Assembly (NCBI GenBank): GCA_025362015.1
Contig: JANYIO010000266.1
Location: forward strand, 1 to 41,380
Length of the DNA: 41,380 bases
Direction: 5' to 3'
Origin: Gammaproteobacteria bacterium
GTDB taxonomy: Bacteria; Pseudomonadota; Gammaproteobacteria; Pseudomonadales; Cellvibrionaceae
Shown here: piece by piece, positions 25,547 to 33,146 of the stretch
Layout of the letters: each line of letters starts with the position of its first letter
Position numbering within the stretch: position 1 is the first letter of the stretch
Position numbers and translations under genes: made by a program
The notes under the pieces: generated by a model
Seen by the model: only the letters and a program-made list of their open reading frames with translations
Database searches by the model: none
What the model was told of the DNA's origin: nothing

Positions 25547-26440
25547 CTATTGATTTAAAAAGGTAGCCTTATAATGTAAATTTATTTGCTCCAGATTTCG
25601 GCACTGATTAACGGCAAGAAAGTATGGCGATTTCAGGCAAATTACGTGTCGGTTTGGCATATCTAATCCAGCAAGCTTGTGTTGAAAGTAACGGTTGAAT
25701 AATTTGTCAAACTCACCATTCGCTTGCAATGCCTGCAAACCTTTTTTAAAACGTTCGGCCAATAGCGGGTATTTTTTACTGACAAAAAAATAGACAGGGA
25801 AATCGTAATAAATTAACAGGCTTTTTTCGATAGCCAACATGGGCATTGTGGCGAGTTTTTCATGATAAATATCCTCAATTTCAGTGGCGCCCAACGCCAG
25901 GCAATCAAAACGATTGTAAGCAAGCATTAGCAATAAGCCATCGAGAGTGGGGGCCGATACGGGCATAATTTTATTAAATGTATATATGTCATAATCCGTC
26001 CAACTTGAACTTTGTCCTATGCGAATACCATTAAGCGTACTCGCATCCAGCACCTCAGCAAAATTAGCACTGCCAGTGCGATTGACTAAACAAATACGAT
26101 AACCCAATAAGCCTCGCAATATGTCTATCGGAATTGTAATAACATCAGCATTTCCAATCACCCCTCCTGGGGAATTCCAATCCAGGTTTTCCAAATCACC
26201 CTCACTAAGCAGTTTAGCGGTGCGTTTCACTCCCGGGTCACTAATAACATGGGGTTCAATGCGATAATTACCATATTCAGCTTTTGTTTGCTCGAGAATA
26301 AGTTTAATTAATTCATGTTTGTAGTGCTGGCGCGCGTCGAGCATATCCTCATGCTTACCATATTTAATCACCATAGATGAGGCAGCAGCAGTGGCGCAGT
26401 AGGTGACTAGAAATATGCACGCACTTAAATAAAATTTCAT
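25547..26440 (-). CDS. Periplasmic substrate-binding-like protein (SBP_bac_3-like, orphan)
   Basis: 297 residues from the ATG at 26440 (AGGG 6 nt upstream). A signal peptide with likely cleavage after ATAAAS is followed by a bilobal solute-binding protein pattern. The first lobe has VIKYGKHEDM. The hinge-region segment LNGIRIGQSSSWTDYDIY resembles the family's conserved motif after the first lobe. The C-terminal region YFFVSKKYPLLAERFKKGLQAL...GEFDKLFNRYF is the classic amino-acid-binding-protein ending. No permease or ATPase is adjacent, so it may be a free-standing sensor or redox-related binding protein rather than a transport component. Ligand unknown. Confidence 0.8.
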   Translation of the reverse strand: MKFYLSACIFLVTYCATAAASSMVIKYGKHEDMLDARQHYKHELIKLILEQTKAEYGNYRIEPHVISDPGVKRTAKLLSEGDLENLDWNSPGGVIGNADVITIPIDILRGLLGYRICLVNRTGSANFAEVLDASTLNGIRIGQSSSWTDYDIYTFNKIMPVSAPTLDGLLLMLAYNRFDCLALGATEIEDIYHEKLATMPMLAIEKSLLIYYDFPVYFFVSKKYPLLAERFKKGLQALQANGEFDKLFNRYFQHKLAGLDMPNRHVICLKSPYFLAVNQCRNLEQINLHYKATFLNQ

Positions 26441-26519
26441 GGCAACCCTAAATAACAAAAATATTTGACCGTATTAATCAGCCTAGCGCAATTTTGCTGC
26501 GCAAACAGAAAAATATCTT

Positions 26520-27503
26520 TTAAAAAATAACGAGGGGGGGCTCTTGCAATGCAGATAACTGTTCGCGCAATTCTAAAATATGTTCAGCCCAATAACGCTC
26601 TGAATTAAACCACGGGAAATGATGCGGGAATGCCGGATCTGTCCAACGCCGCGCCAACCAGGCACTGTAATGCATAATGCGCAACGTGCGTAGTGCTTCA
26701 ATTAACGGCAACTCGGCAAAATCAAAATCACAAAACTCTTGATAACCATCCAGCACTTCGCTCAGTTGCGCAGTTTGTTGTTCGCGATCACCCGATAACA
26801 ACATCCATAAATCCTGAATAGCCGGGCCGTTGCGCGCGTCATCAAAATCCACAAAATGCGGCGACTCATCGCGCCATAAAATATTGCCGGGGTGACAATC
26901 GCCATGCAAGCGAATCGGAGTGTACTTCACTCGCGCAAAGATAGCTTCGCAGCGGCTAATTAAATCAGCACCCAACGTTTGATACGCAATTTTTAAACTA
27001 GACGGAATAAAATCATTTGCCAATAAATAATCATAACTATCACGCGCAAAACTTTGTAAATTTATTGTGGGCCTATGCTTAAATAAACGCGCCTTACCCA
27101 ACGCATGAATACGGCCAAGAGTACGACCGAGCGATAGCAATGCATCAAAATCATCAAGATTCGGTGCATGCCCGCCTTGTCGCAAATACAACGCAAATCG
27201 AAAGCCCGCAAATTCACGCAAGCTTTTGCCCTCTTCATCCAGCATGGGCGGCACTACCGAAATCTCCAAATCTTTTAGCGCCTGGGTAAATTCGTGTTCT
27301 TCAATAATTTGTTCGTCAGTCCAGCGTTCCGGGCGATAAAACTTCGCAATCAAAGGGCTCTCGCCTTCAATACCCACTTGATACACGCGGTTTTCGTAAC
27401 TGTTCAAAGCGAGAATTCGCGCATCGCTTAAATAGCCGCAGGCTTCAACAGCGTCGAGCACGAGATCGGGAGTCAGTTTTGCGTAAGGATGAAGATCGGT
27501 CAT
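26520..27503 (-). CDS. srkA: Stress response serine/threonine kinase SrkA (YihE/RdoA family)
   Basis: Cytoplasmic kinase of the aminoglycoside-phosphotransferase fold that protects stressed cells, in E. coli by countering MazEF-driven death. The 327 residues match E. coli SrkA (328). Visible motifs are the Brenner-type catalytic loop HGDCHPGNILW (200-210, catalytic D202 and N207) and the metal-binding VDFDDARNGPAIQDLW (218-233). The N-terminal ENRVYQVG glycine-poor loop and the lysine in LIAKFYRPERW are typical. The usual partner dsbA is not next to it here; the upstream neighbour is a non-coding stretch. Confidence 0.93.
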   Translation of the reverse strand: MTDLHPYAKLTPDLVLDAVEACGYLSDARILALNSYENRVYQVGIEGESPLIAKFYRPERWTDEQIIEEHEFTQALKDLEISVVPPMLDEEGKSLREFAGFRFALYLRQGGHAPNLDDFDALLSLGRTLGRIHALGKARLFKHRPTINLQSFARDSYDYLLANDFIPSSLKIAYQTLGADLISRCEAIFARVKYTPIRLHGDCHPGNILWRDESPHFVDFDDARNGPAIQDLWMLLSGDREQQTAQLSEVLDGYQEFCDFDFAELPLIEALRTLRIMHYSAWLARRWTDPAFPHHFPWFNSERYWAEHILELREQLSALQEPPLVIF

Positions 27504-27941
27504 GATGGCACACTCAATATGAATGCGCCCATTGTAGCGAATTTGACAGGAGAAAGTTTTTTAAATGAATTCAGCGACTCCTTTACGTTGCTTATTGTTC
27601 TATTTATTTTGGGGTTTCGTAAAAGTATGTTGCGCAGCGCGCTTCAATTCTTGAAGAAACAAATTGTATTAAACTGCTTTTTATGTACAAGCTACTTGTT
27701 ACCTACAAGCAGCTCAATTATTTATGCAAATTTACGTGCCGAATATAGGGTTTATTTTGAAAAAATTGTAACAATCATAAAAAAATACTTTTCCGTGATA
27801 CTTCCGTGATACATAAATTTATTGCAAAGCGCAGCCTACCTCAGCCCAATTAACCCCTAAAGAGATTTAATACCGGGTTTTAAGCGGCAAATAATTTAGT
27901 TGGAATATTGAAATTAACCTAAATATTTTTTGGAGACTCGT
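27504..27941. other. 438-bp non-coding region between srkA and the beta-propeller gene
   Basis: AT-rich and divergent between two genes. An open frame of about 100 codons (27489-27809, plus strand) overlaps the srkA start and has no family features. A 29-codon frame at 27564 has a signal-peptide-like start but stops early. A perfect 11-bp tandem duplication is at 27791-27812. No clear promoter hexamer pair was identified. Confidence 0.5.
27791..27812. repeat. 11-bp perfect tandem duplication
   Basis: TTCCGTGATAC occurs twice without spacer (27791-27801 and 27802-27812), about 130 bp upstream of the beta-propeller gene. Confidence 0.85.
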
Positions 27942-29063
27942 ATGAATATAAAATTTGGATCCATGGCCTTAGCCCTCAGCTTAGGTGCATTTATGTCATC
28001 ACCCAGCCACGCTCATTACAATGACTCAGACGGTGAAACGCTTTATACCTTGTCAAATGCTGCGAACAATAGTGTTTACGCCTATCGGCTTGATACTTGG
28101 GGCAACGTGCTAAGCTCAAAACAATTTTCCACTGGCGGTAAAGGTACTGGTGTCGGGCTTGGCAATCAAGGCGCTTTGGCGCTGAGCGAAGATCAACGTT
28201 ATTTATTTGCCGTTAATGCTGGCAGTAATGAGGTGTCTGTCTTCAAAGTTAACAATGGAAGTTTGGTACTCCTGGATCACATTGTGGAAAGGGGTGTTAC
28301 GCCTGTTAGTGTTGCGGTAAATGACGACTTGGTTTACGTCGTTAACAGCGGTGATGATTCTATTTTCGGTTATAAATTTGACAGGCGATCAGGAAAACTT
28401 CGCAGCTTAAATAACTCCTACAAACAACTCGGCGCCACCGGCACGGGCGCCGCGCAAATTAGTTTTGACAAAGACGGCGATACCCTGGTTGTTACAGAAA
28501 AAGCGATCGATAAAATCACTAGTTTTGAACTTAACTGGAATGGTATTCCAGTTAATTCATTTACCATTAATTCTTCTGGAAAAACTCCCTTCGGTTTTGC
28601 TTTTGGTCGCGGTGGAAAGTTTTTTGTATCTGAAGCTCAAGGTGGTGCCGCTAACGGTGCAACCGCATCTTCTTATCAACTAAAAAGAGATGGTCAAATG
28701 GAATTAATTAGTGGTGCTGTTGCCGTTGGGCAAACTGCCGCCTGCTGGCTTGCCACCACACCAAACGGACGCATGGCCTTTACCACGGATACACCTGCAA
28801 GCAGTATTTCTTCGTTTGCAATTGATCGCACCGGAAAATTATCTTTATTAAATACTCAGGCCGCTGTGGCGAGCAAACCAACTGATCTCGCGATGAGTAA
28901 CGATGGTTCGTTGCTATACAGTTTAAATACTGGTGATCATACTATCAGTATATTTGGTATAGAAAGAAATGGTAACCTTGAAAATATAACGACTATTAAT
29001 TCTATCCCCGCTGGTGCTACTGGATTAATTGTCATTCAAGATCGCGATTACGACTATCGCTAA
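27942..29063 (+). CDS. Secreted lactonase-like seven-bladed beta-propeller protein
   Basis: 373 residues beginning with a signal peptide (MNIKFGSMALALSLGAFMSS, cleavage after SHA). The rest is repeated blades of YVTN/lactonase type: LYTLSNAANNSVYAYRLD, YLFAVNAGSNEVSVFKV, VYVVNSGDDSIFGYKFD, and a last LLYSLNTGDHTISIFGI. The pattern fits the lactonase/muconate-cyclase-like family (6-phosphogluconolactonase PgL relatives). Being exported, it is more likely a surface or periplasmic protein than the pentose-phosphate enzyme. The start is the ATG with GGAG 7 nt upstream; the in-frame ATG at 27930 lacks this. It precedes a two-component system. Substrate unknown. Confidence 0.82.
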   Translation: MNIKFGSMALALSLGAFMSSPSHAHYNDSDGETLYTLSNAANNSVYAYRLDTWGNVLSSKQFSTGGKGTGVGLGNQGALALSEDQRYLFAVNAGSNEVSVFKVNNGSLVLLDHIVERGVTPVSVAVNDDLVYVVNSGDDSIFGYKFDRRSGKLRSLNNSYKQLGATGTGAAQISFDKDGDTLVVTEKAIDKITSFELNWNGIPVNSFTINSSGKTPFGFAFGRGGKFFVSEAQGGAANGATASSYQLKRDGQMELISGAVAVGQTAACWLATTPNGRMAFTTDTPASSISSFAIDRTGKLSLLNTQAAVASKPTDLAMSNDGSLLYSLNTGDHTISIFGIERNGNLENITTINSIPAGATGLIVIQDRDYDYR

Positions 29064-29100
29064 TAATCTTATCGATGTCCGTTATAATCTTATCGATGTC
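29063..29100. repeat. Two 17-bp direct repeats with 21-bp period
   Basis: ATAATCTTATCGATGTC occurs at 29063-29079 and 29084-29100, separated by CGTT. The first copy begins on the last base of the beta-propeller stop codon. The 21-bp period is two helical turns, a spacing typical of tandem activator sites. A simple duplication is the alternative. Confidence 0.85.
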
Positions 29101-29153
29101 GGCTAAATTACATAAACCTATTTTAGCTGATATTCTTTAGGCAACGAGCAATT

Positions 29154-29185
29154 ATGCAGTAGCACCAAAAATAGGGCTGCTGCAT
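29154..29185 (+). terminator. Hairpin after the beta-propeller gene, possible terminator
   Basis: Twelve-pair stem ATGCAGTAGC(A)CC / GGGCTGCTGCAT with one bulged A and one G-U pair, around an A-rich 7-nt loop. Only TATTG follows, so termination would be inefficient or Rho-assisted. Confidence 0.4.
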
Positions 29186-29337
29186 TATTGCTATCAATAA
29201 CCTAATTGACATCGCAATTGAATGGCACTCAATCTCAAAACTTACACTAATTACAATCTTTGACCGTTCGCGTGAAACAACACGCCTTGCCATTCATCTA
29301 ACTAAGTCTTACACCTTCAACATTCAAAGGCCTGAAA

Positions 29338-30075
29338 ATGTCATTAGCTTCCATTGGTCAATTAATTCCCGTACAAAAACGTCGGTTTTTAGTGGTGGAA
29401 GATGAGCTGGATCTCGCCAATTTAATTCAGCTGCACCTGCAGGATTTTCACGCGGAAATTACTCATATAGATCGCGGTGATCTTGCACTGCAAAAAGCGT
29501 TGGGTGAGCACTGGGATTTAATGATTTTGGATTTACGCTTGCCTGGACTGGATGGTTTAGATATCTGCCGAGAGCTACGCAGCGGTGGAATGGAATTTCC
29601 AATCATGATGCTAACCGCACGTACTACGGAGTTGGATCGCGTACTGGGATTGGAATTGGGCGCGGACGATTATCTCATCAAGCCATTCAGCTCACTGGAA
29701 TTAGTTGCGCGTGTTAAGGCCTTATTGCGCAGAAGTGAACGCAAACACAATCAATCACCTGCAAGTATTAATCAAATCAACATTAACCATTTACAAATTG
29801 ATAAATTGCAACGCAGCTTATTCAGTAATAGCACGCCTATTGAGCTTACTGCGCGCGAATTTGATTTACTGTGGTTTTTCGCCAACAACCAAGGCCGGGT
29901 ATTTCGTCGCACAGAATTATTAGATGCGGTTTGGGGTTATGGGCATGAAGGTTATGAGCACACAGTTAACAGCCACATCAACCGTCTGCGCGCTAAAATT
30001 GAACCAGACCCTGCCAACCCACAATTACTTCACACCGTATGGGGTGTAGGCTATAAATTTTGTGAGGCGAATTAA
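29338..30075 (+). CDS. OmpR-family response regulator
   Basis: DNA-binding response regulator of 245 residues. The receiver domain (about 16-130) has the acidic pair E21-D22, phospho-acceptor D65 (ILDLRLPG), T93 and K115 (IKPF). The C-terminal winged helix (about 148-243) has the typical LTAREFDLLWFFANNQGRVF, VNSHINRLRAKIE and TVWGVGYKF motifs. It shares one nucleotide with the downstream kinase gene (TAATG), so the pair is translationally coupled. Targets are unknown; nearby candidates are the beta-propeller gene upstream and the DUF4139 pair downstream. Confidence 0.95.
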   Translation: MSLASIGQLIPVQKRRFLVVEDELDLANLIQLHLQDFHAEITHIDRGDLALQKALGEHWDLMILDLRLPGLDGLDICRELRSGGMEFPIMMLTARTTELDRVLGLELGADDYLIKPFSSLELVARVKALLRRSERKHNQSPASINQININHLQIDKLQRSLFSNSTPIELTAREFDLLWFFANNQGRVFRRTELLDAVWGYGHEGYEHTVNSHINRLRAKIEPDPANPQLLHTVWGVGYKFCEAN

Positions 30076-31568
30076 TGAAACTTTTTTTTAGCGGTTTGTG
30101 CGCGCGTTTGGCATTGGTATTCGTGGCTTTATTTTTTATTGTTGGCTTCACATTTTTAGCACTAACCAACTGGAGCACCAATCGCTACTATCAAGAAATC
30201 ACCCAAAACATGAACAAAAGTTTGGCCATGTATATCGCACAGCGGGAACCCTTAATTAGCAAAGGCATTGTCAATGAACGCGCCATGAAAGAGTTGGGCT
30301 CTCTGGTGATGGTAGTGAATCCGATTGTTGAAGTTTATTTACTGGATACTCAAGGGAATATTCTTTCTTACGCTGTCGCTAAGGAGTCATTGGTGCGAAC
30401 TCGCGTTGATATAACACCCATTAAATTATTGCTCTCTGGAAAACACCCCTACCCCATTACTGGCGATGATCCGCGTTCGCAAAGTAGTGGTCGCGTTTTT
30501 TCTGCATTTCCCGTTACAGATGGCTCCGTTGCAAATGGCTCCACGACCGCAGGATATCTATATGTGATTCTGGGTGGGCAGACTTATCAAACACTGACTC
30601 AATCATTGCGCAGCAGCTACATTGTGCAGCAAAGTCTTGCCGGTTTAGCCGCACTCACTTTGCTGGCCATAGCCAGTGCGGTATTGATATTTGCAATATT
30701 AACGAGCCCCTTGCGGAAACTCGCCAAGGCCATGAATGAGTTCCAGCTGAATGAATTAAAATCACCCGCAATTACTCAAGATACCGGCGATGAAATTCGC
30801 TATCTATCCGAAACTTTCGCAGCCATGCGTCAACGCATCAATGAACAATTAGAAAAACTCCAGGAAACCGATAGACTCAGACGCGAGCTTATTTCCAATG
30901 TATCGCACGATTTGCGCACTCCTATGTCATCTATGCAAGGTTACCTGGAAATGCTGATGCGCCCGAATATTACTGCTTATGAACGAAAAAGCTACATTGA
31001 AATAGCTTACAAGCATTGCAACCGTTTGACGCAACTCGTCAAAGAGTTATTTGAGTTAAGCAAGCTGGATGCAGGCAGAATAAACACTCATTACGAACAT
31101 TTTTCTCTCGCTGAATTATTGCAGGATGTCACTCAGAAATTTTCTCTCTCTGCGCAGCAAAAAGACATTACTATTATCACACCACAAAGCTCGCAATTAT
31201 TTATGGTGAATGCAGATATTGGTTTAATTGAGCGGGTATTAGAAAATTTAATCGACAATGCCCTACGTTACACACCTGCCGGCGGCAAGATTCAATTATC
31301 ACTTGCACAGCAACAAACACACGTTGACGTAGGAATTAAAGATAGCGGCATAGGTTTATCCGAAGATGATTTGCCACACATTTTTGAACGGTATTATCGC
31401 GGCCAAAAACCCACGGAGTATCAAGAACAAAGCACAGGTCTTGGTCTAGCAATTGTGAAACGCATTCTAGAACTTCACAACACCACCATCAGCGTTGAAT
31501 CAAAACTCCATCAAGGGACAAGCTTTACATTTCCGTTGCCTATCAATGTAAAAAAACAAGCAGCGTAA
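30075..31568 (+). CDS. Membrane sensor histidine kinase
   Basis: 497 residues. TM1 is at about 8-30, a periplasmic sensor region at about 31-187 has no recognised domain, and TM2 is at about 190-212. A HAMP domain follows, then HisKA with ISNVSHDLRTPMSSMQGYLEML, phospho-acceptor H278. The ATPase domain has N-box LENLIDNALRYTPAGG, G1 KDSGIGLSEDDLPHIFERYYR and G2 STGLGLAIVKRIL. It begins inside the response-regulator stop codon and is certainly its cognate kinase. The sensed signal is unknown. A perfect palindrome begins 2 nt after its stop. Confidence 0.95.
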   Translation: MKLFFSGLCARLALVFVALFFIVGFTFLALTNWSTNRYYQEITQNMNKSLAMYIAQREPLISKGIVNERAMKELGSLVMVVNPIVEVYLLDTQGNILSYAVAKESLVRTRVDITPIKLLLSGKHPYPITGDDPRSQSSGRVFSAFPVTDGSVANGSTTAGYLYVILGGQTYQTLTQSLRSSYIVQQSLAGLAALTLLAIASAVLIFAILTSPLRKLAKAMNEFQLNELKSPAITQDTGDEIRYLSETFAAMRQRINEQLEKLQETDRLRRELISNVSHDLRTPMSSMQGYLEMLMRPNITAYERKSYIEIAYKHCNRLTQLVKELFELSKLDAGRINTHYEHFSLAELLQDVTQKFSLSAQQKDITIITPQSSQLFMVNADIGLIERVLENLIDNALRYTPAGGKIQLSLAQQQTHVDVGIKDSGIGLSEDDLPHIFERYYRGQKPTEYQEQSTGLGLAIVKRILELHNTTISVESKLHQGTSFTFPLPINVKKQAA

Positions 31569-31570
31569 AA

Positions 31571-31590
31571 TGTGTTAATTGATTAACACA
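31571..31590. promoter_or_regulatory. Perfect 20-bp palindrome, candidate operator of the DUF4139 operon
   Basis: TGTGTTAAT-TG-ATTAACACA: two perfect 9-bp arms around TG, two bases after the kinase stop and 38 bp upstream of a candidate -35. As RNA it would form a hairpin with too small a loop and no T tract, so a dimeric DNA-binding site is favoured. Confidence 0.5.
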
Positions 31591-31628
31591 GTATCTCCAA
31601 TAAGTGCCTTTTGACCTGGATTCAGGGA

Positions 31629-31657
31629 TTTACTGGCGCATATTTAATTATTCTAAT
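31629..31657 (+). promoter_or_regulatory. Candidate sigma70 promoter for the DUF4139 pair
   Basis: TTTACT (31629-31634), 17 nt, TCTAAT (31652-31657), about 65 bp upstream of the first DUF4139 start. Confidence 0.4.
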
Positions 31658-31721
31658 GCTTGACCCACTTCGATGAGTGTGCGATCTTCAGCTGAGATAA
31701 ATAATTGATATGGAATACATT

Positions 31722-33146
31722 ATGCCGCAAAATATAAACGATCACACTCGCTGCTTTATTAAACCTTGTTTGCCGCTTTTAATTACTTCACTTGTTTTCA
31801 TGGGGGGAATGACGAAAGCAACGGCAAGCGATATCAGTAAAACTTCACTAACCATTTATAACAATAACTTAGCGTTAGTTGAAGAGGTTAGACCGCTTGA
31901 GTTAATTTCCGGACGTAATCGCTTAGAATTTAAAAATGTTTCGGCAAGTATTCGCCCCGAAACGGTGGCACTTTCCGCTCAAGGTATTGATATTGTTGAG
32001 CAGAATTTTGATTTCGATTTATTAACACCAAAAAAATTAATGGAAAAGGCAGTTGGGCAGAAAATTCAACTGGTTCGCATTAATCCAGCCAATGGTGCGC
32101 AAATTGTTGAAGAGGCAACTGTCTTATCAGCTAACGAGGGTGTGGTGCTGAAGGTCGGAAATCATATTGAAGTCCTTCGCGATGATAATATTCCGACACG
32201 TGTATTATTTGATAAAGTCCCCGATAATTTACGAGCACATCCGACTTTGTCTGTAACCGTTAATACTGATACGCCTGGGCATAGAGATGCACGCTTGAGT
32301 TATCTATCAACAGGCCTGTCGTGGAAGGCAGATTATGTTGCTATGTTTGATGAAAAGCTTGGCAAATTAGATATGCAAGGTTGGATCACACTGACTAACA
32401 ATTCCGGCACTACCTTCACTGATGCGAATACGCAATTAATTGCCGGAAAAATTAATGTTATTAGCGGAGACCGTAACTATGAGTTGCACGAGCGACAACA
32501 GCGAACAACGCGTTCGTCAGGCAATGAGCATAGTGATCATCCTGCATTAGCAGATTATTATGTATATCCTCTCAAAGAGAAGACGACTGTTGCGGATAAA
32601 CAGACAAAGCAAGTGGGATTTTTGGAGGCACAAGGAGTAACAGCGAAGAAAAGTTATTTTTATTTTGCCGATTGGTTTTCCAGTGTTAATGAAGCCCAGC
32701 ATGCCGATGTAGTTGTACAGTTTAAAAATTCACAAAGTTCAGGTTTAGGCACTCAGCTGCCTGCCGGAGTAACGCGAGTTTATGTGCGCGATTTTCAGGG
32801 CAATCCGAAATTTGTAGGTGAAAGCCGCATTGATCATACACCGCAAGGTTCGGAAGTATCGGTAAAAACTGGCGAAGCGTTTGATGTCACTATTCAACCT
32901 ACATTGATATCTCAAGAAAAAATAAATTCAACGCGCTCCCGTTACAGCATGGAGTATTTGATACGCAATGCGAAGCCTGATGCAGTGACCGTCGATCTTC
33001 GCCAGTCGGGTCTCTGGAGAGAGGGCAAGGTAAATAATGAAAGTTTAAAAAGTACCCGAATAGATGCTTATACATTAGGTTGGCAAGTGCCGGTGGGTGC
33101 TAACGGTGAAACCAAATTAACCTTCACTGTAGAAACGGGTTGGTAA
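31722..33146 (+). CDS. Exported DUF4139-domain protein (first of pair)
   Basis: A 474-residue protein with an N-terminal signal sequence (hydrophobic CLPLLITSLVFMGGM, cleavage after TKATA). The mature part is of the DUF4139 type: LTIYNNNLALVEEVRPLELISGRNRLEF at the start, the PDNLRAHPTLSVTV and LSYLSTGLSWKADYVAMFD region, WITLTNNSGTTFTDANTQLIAGKI, and the late EAFDVTIQPTL and EYLIRNAKPDAVTVDLRQS. The fold is predicted to be beta-rich; the molecular role is unknown. The start at 31722 is chosen for an upstream GGA; 31710 is also open. The stop overlaps the next start (TAATG). It follows the two-component system after a palindrome. Confidence 0.85.
   Translation: MPQNINDHTRCFIKPCLPLLITSLVFMGGMTKATASDISKTSLTIYNNNLALVEEVRPLELISGRNRLEFKNVSASIRPETVALSAQGIDIVEQNFDFDLLTPKKLMEKAVGQKIQLVRINPANGAQIVEEATVLSANEGVVLKVGNHIEVLRDDNIPTRVLFDKVPDNLRAHPTLSVTVNTDTPGHRDARLSYLSTGLSWKADYVAMFDEKLGKLDMQGWITLTNNSGTTFTDANTQLIAGKINVISGDRNYELHERQQRTTRSSGNEHSDHPALADYYVYPLKEKTTVADKQTKQVGFLEAQGVTAKKSYFYFADWFSSVNEAQHADVVVQFKNSQSSGLGTQLPAGVTRVYVRDFQGNPKFVGESRIDHTPQGSEVSVKTGEAFDVTIQPTLISQEKINSTRSRYSMEYLIRNAKPDAVTVDLRQSGLWREGKVNNESLKSTRIDAYTLGWQVPVGANGETKLTFTVETGW

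Noticed and set aside
27489-27809. Frame of 106 codons between srkA and the beta-propeller gene
   Set aside because: It overlaps the srkA start, has no good ribosome-binding site, has odd AT-driven composition and no family resemblance.
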